Assembly (NCBI GenBank): GCA_020248905.1
Contig: JADCGR010000018.1
Location: forward strand, 39,944-103,943
From: Curvibacter sp.
GTDB taxonomy: Bacteria; Pseudomonadota; Gammaproteobacteria; Burkholderiales; Burkholderiaceae_C
DNA length: 64,000 nucleotides
Direction: 5' to 3'
The notes under the pieces are model-generated. The model was not told the DNA's origin. It made no database searches and saw only the letters and a program-made list of their open reading frames with translations. The translations under genes were made by a program, and so were the position numbers. Positions 35,282-43,780 of the stretch are shown here, one piece after another (position 1 is the stretch's first letter; every line of letters starts with the position of its first letter).

Positions 35282-36916
35282 TTGCTGCGTCCAAAAAAGA
35301 AAATTGGAAGGAACGATCTGTGCCCGTGTGGCAGCGGCAAAAAATTCAAGCGCTGCCACGGGGCGCCATCCAATGCTCTCCCGCTGCGACGTGATCCGAA
35401 GGAATATGAGGAAACCGTGCGTCTTCACCTGCAGCGCGCAAAGGCGGCAGACAAGCAGCGGGAGCAACAGCAAGGCCTCGGGCGAGCCATCATATCAATG
35501 GAACTTAATGGCACCCGTTTCGTGGCCGTTGGCAATCGGATGATGTGGTCAAACAAATGGAAGACTGTCCCGGATTTCCTCGGAGATTACATCCGCTCCA
35601 CGTTGACTCCCGAATGGGGAAACGCTGAACTGGCTAAGCCATTCGAGCAACGCCATCCGATTCTTGTTTGGTATGACTACGTTTGCCGACTGCAAAAGGA
35701 AACCATCAAAGCCCCGGGTGAGGTGGCAGCCGCTCCATTGACGGGCGCGGCCGAGGCATGGTTCCAGCTCGCGTACGACCTTTACTCCTTAGAACACAAC
35801 GTCGAATTGCAACAGAAATTGCTGCGACGCCTTAAGGATCCGGAAATGTTCTTGGGTGCTCGTTACGAGACCTTCGTCGCCGGGGCTATGATTCGCGCCG
35901 GATTCGACATCAAGTTCGAGGACGAGGACGATCGCAGATCGACCCACGTTGAATTCACGGCGACCTGCAAGAAATCCGGCAGGAAGTATTCCGTGGAAGC
36001 CAAGCAGAGGAATGTAACCGGTGATAACGAACGCTTTCGTCTCGGCAAGTTGCTACAAAAGGCCCTACGGAAGACCGCAAATCATCCGAGGATCGTTTTC
36101 ATTGGGATCGGCTACCTCGATGCTCAGGATGCCGGGGATGGCGTAATGCCCGCGAGATTCTCAAAAGCGTTGGGCGACTTGCGGGGTTTCGAGGGCCGCC
36201 ATCTTAACGGTCAGCCAATGCCACCGGCTTATCTGTTCGTCACCAATCGGCCACATGATCTCGACCTCGAAGGCAAGCACATTCGAACGACGATTCTTGC
36301 GGAGGGGTTCCGCATTCCGGGGTTTAAGCTCGACGCCGCTTTCCCGAGCCTGAGGGAAGCACACCATGCCCGAAAGGAGCACGAGGACATGCACCAGTTG
36401 CTGGAGTCCATGCGCGTCCATTCTGAAATTCCGACAACTTTCGACGGCACGCCGCCTGAACTGGCTTTCACCGGTAAAGCCCAGCGGCTCATAATCGGGG
36501 AAACCTATCTTGTTCCCGACTCCAAGGGCGTCGACAGGCCGGGGAAGTTGACATCGGCAACGGTCAACGAGGCAGAATCCAAGGCATATGTTGCCCATCA
36601 TCTGGACACCGGTGAGTCAGTGATCGGGACCGTTCCGCTATCGTCGGAGGAATTGGCTGCCTACAGACGGCATCCGGATACCTTTTTCGGCGTAGAGATG
36701 AAGGCGCCTCGTAAGACCGAGACGCCGCTTGAGCTGTTCGACTTCATCATGGACGGCTATCGGGACACCCCGAGGGAACGCCTGCTCGAATTCATGGCGG
36801 ACCATCCTGACATCGATGAGTTGAAAATGATGTCCAAAGAGGATCTGACAGAGATTTACGCGGAGCGCTGTGCTTGGTCCATCATGCGACAGTCCGAGAA
36901 GAATTCCTCCAAGTAA
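35282..36916 (+). CDS. SEC-C motif protein with a PD-(D/E)XK nuclease-like core
   Basis: A 544-aa protein of unknown function. A SEC-C zinc motif lies at the N-terminus: Cys14, Cys16, Cys25 and His26 in LCPCGSGKKFKRCHG. The middle (about residues 200-300) has a stretch that fits the PD-(D/E)XK fold: YETFVAGAMIRAGFDIKFEDED, then Glu224 and a strand with Glu239-Ala-Lys241 (YSVEAKQR). The C-terminal part has no known match and is acidic. The TTG at 35282 is chosen because GAGG lies seven bases upstream and the zinc motif is then N-terminal; an ATG at 35180 would add 34 poorly coding codons. Codon use is less GC-rich than the neighbours. Confidence 0.75.
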   Translation: MLRPKKKIGRNDLCPCGSGKKFKRCHGAPSNALPLRRDPKEYEETVRLHLQRAKAADKQREQQQGLGRAIISMELNGTRFVAVGNRMMWSNKWKTVPDFLGDYIRSTLTPEWGNAELAKPFEQRHPILVWYDYVCRLQKETIKAPGEVAAAPLTGAAEAWFQLAYDLYSLEHNVELQQKLLRRLKDPEMFLGARYETFVAGAMIRAGFDIKFEDEDDRRSTHVEFTATCKKSGRKYSVEAKQRNVTGDNERFRLGKLLQKALRKTANHPRIVFIGIGYLDAQDAGDGVMPARFSKALGDLRGFEGRHLNGQPMPPAYLFVTNRPHDLDLEGKHIRTTILAEGFRIPGFKLDAAFPSLREAHHARKEHEDMHQLLESMRVHSEIPTTFDGTPPELAFTGKAQRLIIGETYLVPDSKGVDRPGKLTSATVNEAESKAYVAHHLDTGESVIGTVPLSSEELAAYRRHPDTFFGVEMKAPRKTETPLELFDFIMDGYRDTPRERLLEFMADHPDIDELKMMSKEDLTEIYAERCAWSIMRQSEKNSSK

Positions 36917-37246
36917 AAGGAAGCATAAGTTCTTCTGTCCTCAGTTAAGTGAAGTTACTACGCACAGATCCAACGTCGCCAGTCGCAATAGGGTCGAAAT
37001 TGCCAAGTCACGATCACAAACAGCGGACGTGCAAGGTACCGCCAGGTCATAGGATGTTGTCAGCATCAGCTGCTCCACTGAAACCGGTCAATGGGGCGGT
37101 GAATATGGCGGCATCCGGATGACCGCTATTTGGCTGTGATCGCGCCGTCACGGAGCGGCTACGATCAGCGGCAACCGCTGCATAGCAGCCCCTCTGTCAG
37201 ATGCCAGTAACAAAGACGATCAGCCAAGGCTGGACAGACCCAGACT
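36917..37246. other. Non-coding stretch at the right edge of the islet
   Basis: About 330 bp between the SEC-C gene and SirB2 with no supported gene. It contains AAACCGGTCA at 37081-37090, the reverse complement of a word on the other side of the SEC-C gene, and GATGACCGCTATT/CGATCAGCGGC words typical of dispersed intergenic repeats. No terminator with a clear T-run was found. Confidence 0.45.
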
Positions 37247-37663
37247 TCAGAGTCGCATCCACTCCAGCACCCCCAGCGGCGAATGCGTCAGCGCCACCGA
37301 CACCATGAAACCAAAGCACAGCAGCGCAGCGGCGTAGCACAGGGCCCGGACATGCTTCCATTTGCGCTGCTGCAGGTACCTGAAGGTGATCAGGCCCAGC
37401 CCGATATAGACCAACAGCAGCGCCAGCTTGACCTGCAGCCAGGGCGTGACCAGCGGGTTGAGCCGCAGCTCCCACAGCAGGCGCAGCGCCGCGGCCAGCA
37501 GGCCGGTGTCGATGATGATGCTCAGGCGTTGCGCCACCCAGTGGCGCGGCCAGCGCTGGCCGGCCAGCAGGGCGGCGCCGCGCAGGGCGAAGAAGGCGCC
37601 GCTGCTGAAGGCCAGGCCCATGTGCAGATGGCGCAGGGTGGGGTAGTGAACGATCCAGTCCAT
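37247..37663 (-). CDS. SirB2 family membrane protein
   Basis: Small inner-membrane protein of 138 aa with four predicted helices. It has the SirB pattern: YPTLRHLHMGLAFSSGAFFALRG, then RHWVAQRLSIIIDTGLLAAA and the lysine-rich loop YLQQRKWKHVRAL. The family was named for an effect on Salmonella invasion genes, but its biochemical role is unknown. It is downstream of the amidase gene on the same strand. Confidence 0.85.
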   Translation of the reverse strand: MDWIVHYPTLRHLHMGLAFSSGAFFALRGAALLAGQRWPRHWVAQRLSIIIDTGLLAAALRLLWELRLNPLVTPWLQVKLALLLVYIGLGLITFRYLQQRKWKHVRALCYAAALLCFGFMVSVALTHSPLGVLEWMRL

Positions 37664-37736
37664 GGTGGGTGTGTGGGGCCAGGGTTTCGACAGGCTCAGC
37701 CCGCACGACGTGCGGTTTGATTTGGTACCGGCAGGC

Positions 37737-39047
37737 TCAGAGGCTGCGGCTGCGTGCCAAGGGCGGGTTCTTGGCGAAGTAGCCTTCGATGCCTCGCATC
37801 AGCGCGTCGGCCAGCTGCTCCTGGTAGGTCTCGCTGTTGAGCTTGGTCTCTTCCTCGGGGTTGCTGATGAAGGCGGCTTCCACCAGCACGCTGGGGATGT
37901 CGGGCGCCTTGAGCACGGCAAAACCCGCCTGTTCCACGCGCGGCTTGTGCAGCTTGCCCACGCGGCCGATCTCCTGCAGCATGGTGCCGCCGAGCTTGAG
38001 GCTGTCGCGGATCTGGGCCGTGGTGCTCATGTCCAGCAGGGCGCGCTGCACCTGGGCTTCTTCAGATTTGACGTTGATGCCGCCGATCAGGTCGGCCTTG
38101 TTCTCCTTGGCCGCCATCCAGCGCGCGGAGCTGCTCGACGCGCCGCCGTGGCTCAGTGCAAATATGCTGGCGCCTTGCGGGCGCGGGGTGTAGAAGGCGT
38201 CGGCGTGGATGCTCACAAAGAGGTCAGCCTGCACCTGGCGCGCCTTCTGCACGCGCACATGCAGCGGCACAAAGTAGTCGCCGTCGCGCGTGAGGAAGGC
38301 GCGCAGGGTATGGCCGTTGACGCTGGCCGCGTTGATGCGGTCGCGCAGGCGGCGCGCGATGCGCAGCACCACGTCTTTCTCGCGGGTGCCATTGCGGCCG
38401 ATGGCCCCCGGGTCTTCGCCGCCGTGCCCGGGATCGATCGCGACGATGATGAGCCGATCGGTCTTGCCGCCGCGTATAGGCGGTGCTGCGGTGAGCGGCG
38501 ACTTGTCCACCTGGCGGGCGATCAGCTCGCCGAGCGGGTCATGCCCGGGTTGCGCGGGCGCTGTGGATGATGGCGTCAGCGGTGTTTGCGGACCGAGTCT
38601 CTGGGCGATGAGCTGGGCCAGCGGATCGGGCGGCGTCACGGGGTAGAGGTCAAACACCAGACGGTGCTGATAGGGCTCGATGGGCCTGAGCGTGAAGACC
38701 TGGGGCTTGATGGCCTGCTTGAGGTCGATCACCAAGCGCACCACGCCCGGCGCGTACTGGCCCACGCGAACGCCCGCGATATTGGGATCGTCGGGCAGCA
38801 CTTTGGCCACCAACTCGCGCAGGGCGGGGTTGAGCTCGATGCCCTCGATGTCCACCGCCAGGCGCGGGGGCTGGGCAATAAAGGTCTGCTTGGCCTTGAG
38901 CGCGGTGTCCGATTCGAGCGTGACGCGTGTGTAGTCCTCGGCCGGCCACACGCGCACCGCCACGATGGCCGCACCCCTCGCAATATGCGCGCGGTCCAGC
39001 AGCAGCACCAGAGTGCCGGCCTGCAGCAGATCGCGGCGGCTGATCAT
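37737..39047 (-). CDS. amiC: N-acetylmuramoyl-L-alanine amidase, AMIN + Amidase_3
   Basis: Periplasmic zinc amidase that splits septal peptidoglycan during cell separation. The 436-aa protein begins MISRRDLLQAG, a twin-arginine-like signal, as in AmiA/AmiC. An AMIN domain (about residues 30-140) is followed by a Pro/Thr linker. The catalytic domain holds the zinc ligands in DPGHGGEDPGA, the Glu of TREKDVVL and the His of SIHADAF, with the catalytic Glu in LVEAAFISN. The start overlaps the tsaE stop by four bases (ATGA). Confidence 0.93.
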   Translation of the reverse strand: MISRRDLLQAGTLVLLLDRAHIARGAAIVAVRVWPAEDYTRVTLESDTALKAKQTFIAQPPRLAVDIEGIELNPALRELVAKVLPDDPNIAGVRVGQYAPGVVRLVIDLKQAIKPQVFTLRPIEPYQHRLVFDLYPVTPPDPLAQLIAQRLGPQTPLTPSSTAPAQPGHDPLGELIARQVDKSPLTAAPPIRGGKTDRLIIVAIDPGHGGEDPGAIGRNGTREKDVVLRIARRLRDRINAASVNGHTLRAFLTRDGDYFVPLHVRVQKARQVQADLFVSIHADAFYTPRPQGASIFALSHGGASSSSARWMAAKENKADLIGGINVKSEEAQVQRALLDMSTTAQIRDSLKLGGTMLQEIGRVGKLHKPRVEQAGFAVLKAPDIPSVLVEAAFISNPEEETKLNSETYQEQLADALMRGIEGYFAKNPPLARSRSL

Positions 39048-39535
39048 GTCGGCAGCCCTTGCAGCAGCGCGGCGCCGACGGCGGTCTGCGCCGTCAGCGT
39101 CGCGCGACGTGATTGATCGGCCTGCGCCTGCAGTTCGATCACCAGGTCAGCCTCGGGCAGCAGACCGGCCGCCTGGTCGGGCCATTCGGCCAGCTTCAGC
39201 CCGGGGCTGGCGTACAGGTCGCGAAAGCCCGCGTCTTCCCACTCGCGTGGGTCGCTGAAGCGGTAGAAGTCGAAGTGCCAGATCTGCAGGCCGGGTGCTT
39301 CGTGCGGCTCGACCACGGCGTAGGTCGGGCTTTTGATGCGGCCCTGCACGCCCAGCGCGCGCAGCAGGTGCCGCACGAGCGTCGTCTTGCCGGCGCCCAG
39401 ACTGCCGCGCAGATTGATGCGGGCGTTACGCAGCGCCGGCTGCCGGGACAGCGCATCGGCCAGAGCCTGCGTGGCGGACTCGTCACGCAGGAGGCGGGTT
39501 TCTACAATGGGCGCATGGCGTTCAACAGCAGTCAA
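39044..39535 (-). CDS. tsaE: tRNA t6A biosynthesis ATPase TsaE
   Basis: ATPase needed to make N6-threonylcarbamoyl-adenosine in tRNA. The P-loop is GSLGAGKTTLVRHLL and is followed by SPTYAVVEPHE and HFDFYRFSDPREWEDAGF, the family order. The frame has no ATG or GTG near the expected start; the TTG at 39535 gives 163 aa, close to the usual 150-160, with GGGAAACG upstream. It overlaps the start of the divergent queG gene by 21 bp. It is coupled to the downstream amidase gene (ATGA), a common pairing. Confidence 0.9.
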   Translation of the reverse strand: MTAVERHAPIVETRLLRDESATQALADALSRQPALRNARINLRGSLGAGKTTLVRHLLRALGVQGRIKSPTYAVVEPHEAPGLQIWHFDFYRFSDPREWEDAGFRDLYASPGLKLAEWPDQAAGLLPEADLVIELQAQADQSRRATLTAQTAVGAALLQGLPT

Positions 39536-40606
39536 TTCGTTTCCCGGGTACGGGCCTGGGCCCGTGAGCTTGGATTTTCCCAAATCGGCGTGAGCGGTGT
39601 GGATTTGTCTTCGGCTGAAAAGGGTTTGCACGACTGGTTGTCGCGTGGTTTCCACGGTGAGATGGACTATATGGCCCGCCACGGCATGAAGCGCGCCCGC
39701 CCCGCCGAGCTGGTGCCCGGCACGTTGAGTGTGATTACCGCACGCATGGATTACCTACCGCCGTCCACGCCCGAGGGATGGCAGGCCATCGAACTGGCAC
39801 GGCTGCAGCGCCCGCGGGAGGGTGTGGTGTCGCTCTACGCCCGAGGGCGGGACTACCACAAGGTGCTGCGCGCGCGGCTCCAGCAGCTGGCCGAGAGCAT
39901 GGCGCGGGAGCTGGGCCGCCATGGCGAGACCTTGGGCCACCGTGTCTTCACCGATTCGGCGCCAGTGCTCGAAGCCGAGCTGGCGGTACGCAGCGGCCTG
40001 GGCTGGCGCGGCAAGCACACCCTGGTGCTAGACCGAGAGGCCGGCTCCATGTTTTTCCTGGGCGAGGTTTATGTGGACCTGGCCCTGCCGCCCAGCGAGC
40101 CGGTGGGCAGGCACTGCGGCAGCTGCAGCGCCTGCATCGACGTCTGCCCGACCCAGGCCATCCTGGGGCCGCGCCTGCTGGATGCGCGGCGCTGCATTTC
40201 CTATCTAACCATCGAACACGCGGGGGCGATTGCTGTCGAACTGCGCCCGCTCATGGGCAACCACATCTACGGCTGCGACGACTGCCAGCTGGTCTGCCCG
40301 TGGAACAGGTACGCGCAGCGCGGCAAGCTGCCAGACTTTGCGCCACGCGAGACGCACAGCGGTGGCGATCTGGTCGCGCTGGCCACGTGGAGCGAGGCGG
40401 AGTTCCTGCAACGCACCGAGGGCAGTGCGATCCGCCGCATCGGCCACGAGCGATGGCAGCGCAATATTGCGGTAGCGCTGGGCAATGCCTTGCGCAGCGG
40501 CCACGACCCTGCGATAGTCGGGGCATTGCAGCAACTGCAGGAACAGGGAAGTGCCCTGGTGCGCGAGCACACGGCCTGGGCCCTGGCGCAGTGCCCCGTT
40601 TCATGA
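39515..40606 (+). CDS. queG: Epoxyqueuosine reductase
   Basis: Cobalamin-dependent enzyme for the last step of queuosine synthesis in tRNA. The 363-aa product has SGLGWRGKHTLVL in the substrate-binding part. Two [4Fe-4S] motifs follow: CGSCSACIDVCP and GCDDCQLVCPWN. The C-terminal HEAT-like repeat region (RNIAVALGNAL; REHTAWALAQ) fits the family. The start at 39515 gives MAFNSSQFVSRVRAW. It is divergent from tsaE with overlapping 5' ends. Confidence 0.95.
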   Translation: MAFNSSQFVSRVRAWARELGFSQIGVSGVDLSSAEKGLHDWLSRGFHGEMDYMARHGMKRARPAELVPGTLSVITARMDYLPPSTPEGWQAIELARLQRPREGVVSLYARGRDYHKVLRARLQQLAESMARELGRHGETLGHRVFTDSAPVLEAELAVRSGLGWRGKHTLVLDREAGSMFFLGEVYVDLALPPSEPVGRHCGSCSACIDVCPTQAILGPRLLDARRCISYLTIEHAGAIAVELRPLMGNHIYGCDDCQLVCPWNRYAQRGKLPDFAPRETHSGGDLVALATWSEAEFLQRTEGSAIRRIGHERWQRNIAVALGNALRSGHDPAIVGALQQLQEQGSALVREHTAWALAQCPVS

Positions 40607-40622
40607 GTCACGGAAGCCCAGC

Positions 40623-41219
40623 ATGACCCTTCAGTACACCTACGTCGCGCCCCACCTGCCCGAGAACAAGATGCGCCTTTACCCCACGCGGGTGATCAAC
40701 ATCATTGGCGGGCCAGGCAGCGACAAATCGCTCTTCACTTCGGCCATCATCCTGTACCTGCACCTGCACCACAAGACGGTGGAATTGATCCCGGACTACG
40801 CCAAGTCTCTGGTCTGGCGCAAGGATTTCGAGGCGCTGCGCAACCAGTACCAGATCGCCCAGCAGCAGTTCCAGATGCTGGAATTGCTCGATGGCCAGGT
40901 GCAGTACCTGGTGACCGAGGCCTCGCTGCCGCAGATCCTTTACTACAACGAGTTCTATCCCGACAACATCTGCGACGTGGTCAAGACCCGCAAGCAGATC
41001 CTCGACTGGTACAAGCAGCACAACAACATCAACGTGATGGTCGAACGCGGCAGCGAGCGCAAGTACATCCGCACCGGGCGCTTCCAGGACGAGGAACAGG
41101 CCAAGGAGGTGGATCGCGGCATGCGCGCCCTGCTGCGCCGCGAAGGGCTGGCCTACACCGCGCTCAAGCCTGAGGTTGAGGCCATCCACGACTTCATGGC
41201 GCAACAGCTCAAGTCCTGA
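40623..41219 (+). CDS. P-loop ATP-binding protein (AAA_28/NadR-kinase-like), 198 aa
   Basis: Predicted nucleotide-binding protein of unknown role. After a short N-terminus, RVINIIGGPGSDKSLFTSAI gives a P-loop in which the usual Gly before Lys is Asp (GGPGSDKS). EFYPDNICDVVKTRKQILDWYKQH and VMVERGSERKYIRTGRFQDEEQAKEVD look like the lid and base-binding parts of a small kinase. It resembles NadR/deoxynucleotide-kinase-like AAA proteins, also found in phages. It starts 16 bp after queG and may be co-transcribed. Confidence 0.75.
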   Translation: MTLQYTYVAPHLPENKMRLYPTRVINIIGGPGSDKSLFTSAIILYLHLHHKTVELIPDYAKSLVWRKDFEALRNQYQIAQQQFQMLELLDGQVQYLVTEASLPQILYYNEFYPDNICDVVKTRKQILDWYKQHNNINVMVERGSERKYIRTGRFQDEEQAKEVDRGMRALLRREGLAYTALKPEVEAIHDFMAQQLKS

Positions 41220-41234
41220 GCTGCCGCGTGCGAC

Positions 41235-42143
41235 TCAAGCCCGCAGCACCCCCAGCGCAAAGGGCAAGCTGACCACGCCCAGCAGGGTGGACAGCGTCAC
41301 CAACCCGGCCACATAGGCCCCGTCGTAACCCATGCGTGCAGCCAGCACATAGGCACTGGAAGCCGTGGGCAGCGCTGAGAACGCCAGCAGGATGGTGGTC
41401 TGCACGGGTGTCAGGCCGAAGGCCTGCGCCAGCCCCAGCGCCGCCAGTGGCAGCAGCAGGTGCTTGATGGCCAGCACGGCCACCGCCAGCGTCTTGGCCT
41501 GTCCCAGGCTGGCGAACCGCAGGCCGGCCCCGGCGGCCATCAGGCCCAGGGCCAGCGAGGCGGCCCCGATACGGCTGATGGTGGGCTCTGCCCAATCTGG
41601 CACCTTGAAGCCCAGCACGTTGGCCAGCAGGCCTGAAGCGGTGGCGATGATGAGCGGGTTGCGCACCAGCTCGCGCAGCACGCTGCGCTGTGCGTGGCGT
41701 GCCATGGGCCAGACGGCGCCCACGTTGAATAGGGGCACGCAAAAGCCGATCAGCACCGCGAACAGCAGCAGGCCTTGCGGGCCGGCCAGGCGCTCGGCCA
41801 GTGCCAGGCCAATGAAGGAGTTGAAGCGGAAGGCCACTTGCGCGCCTGCAGCGTGCAGCCGCCGGTCGATGCGCCGCCCAATCCAGGGCAGGTGTGGCAG
41901 GGAGTAGGACAGGGCGATCGCGCCCAGGCCCAGGGCCAGGCCCGCACCGATGAGGCCGGAGGCGGCCCCCAGGTCCAGCGGGCTGCGCACGATGCTGTGC
42001 AACAGCAGGACCGGGAAAAGGAAGTAGTAGACCAGCACCTCCACCTGATCCCAGACGGGGCGGTTGAGGGCGGTGTACCGGCAGACCAGGTAGCCGCAGA
42101 GGATGAGCGAGAAATCGGGGAAGAGCAGCTGCGCGTAGTTCAC
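41235..42143 (-). CDS. AEC family transporter (auxin efflux carrier-like)
   Basis: Inner-membrane carrier of 302 aa with about ten helices. It has the AEC pattern: NRPVWDQVEVLVYYFLFPVLLLHS, RFNSFIGLALAERLAG and RNPLIIATASGLLANVLG. Bacterial members move organic acids, but the substrate is not known here. It is convergent with the P-loop gene (15 bp apart) and divergent from the chalcone-isomerase-like gene. Confidence 0.9.
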   Translation of the reverse strand: MNYAQLLFPDFSLILCGYLVCRYTALNRPVWDQVEVLVYYFLFPVLLLHSIVRSPLDLGAASGLIGAGLALGLGAIALSYSLPHLPWIGRRIDRRLHAAGAQVAFRFNSFIGLALAERLAGPQGLLLFAVLIGFCVPLFNVGAVWPMARHAQRSVLRELVRNPLIIATASGLLANVLGFKVPDWAEPTISRIGAASLALGLMAAGAGLRFASLGQAKTLAVAVLAIKHLLLPLAALGLAQAFGLTPVQTTILLAFSALPTASSAYVLAARMGYDGAYVAGLVTLSTLLGVVSLPFALGVLRA

Positions 42144-42211
42144 GGGCGGAGAATACCACCGCGCTGTAGGGCTCGTGTCAGCGTATGCGACGGCTGGCGC
42201 GTTGGAGTAGC

Positions 42212-42781
42212 ATGCAGCGCTTTTTTCTGTCTGTGCTTTTGCTCACACTGGCTGGCTTCCCAGCCTGCGGGTCCACACTGGAGGGCCAGCGTTTCGAAGA
42301 GCGTGCCAGCCTGGCCAGCCACGAACTGCAGCTCAATGGCTTGGGCGTGCGCGCCGCCTATATCTTCAAGGCCTTTGTCGCGGCCCTGTACTTGCCGCAG
42401 CGCAGCGCCGATCCGCAGGACATCCTGGGCCAGGACATGCCGCGGCGACTGCAGCTGCGCATGCTGATGACTGTTGACTCGAATGAGATCAGGAAAGCCC
42501 TGGTTCGGGGCATGCGCAAGAACGTGGAGCCGCAGGCTTGGGCCGGGCTGCAAGAGCGGGTGAATCAGTTCGCCCACGCCATCGACACCATCGGCACCGC
42601 GCGCGAGGGTGACACCATCAACCTCGACTATCTGCCCGGGCGTGGTCTGTTGCTCGAGGTGAATGACCTTCCGCGCGGCCCGGTCATTGCCGGAGCTGAC
42701 TTCTACCGCGCGCTGCTGGAAATCTTCGTCGGCCCCAACCCCGTGGATACCCGACTCAAGAAGGGCTTGCTGGGACATTAA
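42212..42781 (+). CDS. Chalcone-isomerase-like exported protein
   Basis: A 189-aa protein with a Sec signal peptide (MQRFFLSVLLLTLAGFPACGS; a Cys at residue 18 could also be a lipid site). The mature part matches the bacterial chalcone_isomerase-like family: LNGLGVRAAYIFKAFVAALYLPQ, then MLMTVDSNEIRKALVRG and GDTINLDYLPGRGLLLEVN. The bacterial proteins have no proven isomerase activity. The ATG at 42212 has GGAG upstream and is preferred over 42185. Confidence 0.85.
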   Translation: MQRFFLSVLLLTLAGFPACGSTLEGQRFEERASLASHELQLNGLGVRAAYIFKAFVAALYLPQRSADPQDILGQDMPRRLQLRMLMTVDSNEIRKALVRGMRKNVEPQAWAGLQERVNQFAHAIDTIGTAREGDTINLDYLPGRGLLLEVNDLPRGPVIAGADFYRALLEIFVGPNPVDTRLKKGLLGH

Positions 42782-42817
42782 AATGCCCGCTGCGATTTAC
42801 AACAGGAGACCCCGACC

Positions 42818-43780
42818 ATGCAGCGACGCGTCCTTTTCGCGCTGAGCCTGCTGGCTGCCGCCAGCACCGCCTTTGCGCAAGCCTATCCCAACAGGCCCAT
42901 CAAGCTCCAGGTGCCCTTTGCCCCGGGCGGCACAACCGACATCATTGCCCGCGTGGTCGCCGAGCCGTTGGGCAAGGTGCTGGGCCAGCCGGTGGTGGTG
43001 GAGAACAAGGCCGGCGGCGGCGGCGTAGTGGGCGCAAATGAAACCGCCAAGTCCACCCCCGACGGTTACACGCTGGGCATGGCCACGGTGTCCACGACGG
43101 CCTCCAACCCGGCCATCAACCCGAAGATCCCCTACAACGTCCAGACCGACTTCACGCCCATCATCAACATCGCGGCCACGCCCAACGTGATCGCCGTGCA
43201 CCCGAGCTTCCCGGCCAAGGACCACAAGGGCTTTCTCGCCGAGCTGAAGAAGTCGCCTGGCAAGTATTCCTACGCCACCTCGGGCACGGGCGGCATCGGT
43301 CACATGCAAACCGAGCTCTACAAGAACCAGACGGGCACCTTCATCACCCACATCCCCTACCGTGGTGCCGGTCCGGCCCTCAACGACACGGTCGCGGGCC
43401 AGGTGCCCATCATTTTTGACAACCTGCCCTCGGCGCTGCCCTTCATCCAGAGCGCTCGGTTGGTGCCTATTGTGGTAGCGGCACCCCAGCGGCTCACCGT
43501 GCTGCCCAATGTGCCCACCTTCAAGGAAGTGGGGTTGGAGCCGGTGAACCGCATGGCCTATTACGGCATTGTCGGACCCAAGGGCCTGCCCAAGGAAGTG
43601 GTGGACAAGGTCAATGCCGGCATCCGCCAGGTGCTGCAGGACCCGGCTGTGCGCAAGCGCATCGAGGACACCGGCTCTCTGGTGCTGGGCAACACCCCGG
43701 CCGAGTTCGCCGCCCAGATGAAGGCCGAGTTTGAGGTCTACAAGAAAGTGGTGGACACCGCCGGCCTCAAGCTTGACTGA
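42818..43780 (+). CDS. Bug/TctC-type tripartite tricarboxylate transporter solute-binding protein
   Basis: Periplasmic substrate-binding protein, 320 aa, with a Sec signal peptide ending in ASTAFA/QAYP. Family motifs: YPNRPIKLQVPFAPGGTTDIIAR, VVVENKAGGGG, HIPYRGAGPALNDTVAG. Ligands are usually carboxylates or other small acids. No TctA/TctB membrane genes are nearby, as is usual for orphan Bug proteins in Burkholderiales. It overlaps the start of xerD. Confidence 0.92.
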   Translation: MQRRVLFALSLLAAASTAFAQAYPNRPIKLQVPFAPGGTTDIIARVVAEPLGKVLGQPVVVENKAGGGGVVGANETAKSTPDGYTLGMATVSTTASNPAINPKIPYNVQTDFTPIINIAATPNVIAVHPSFPAKDHKGFLAELKKSPGKYSYATSGTGGIGHMQTELYKNQTGTFITHIPYRGAGPALNDTVAGQVPIIFDNLPSALPFIQSARLVPIVVAAPQRLTVLPNVPTFKEVGLEPVNRMAYYGIVGPKGLPKEVVDKVNAGIRQVLQDPAVRKRIEDTGSLVLGNTPAEFAAQMKAEFEVYKKVVDTAGLKLD

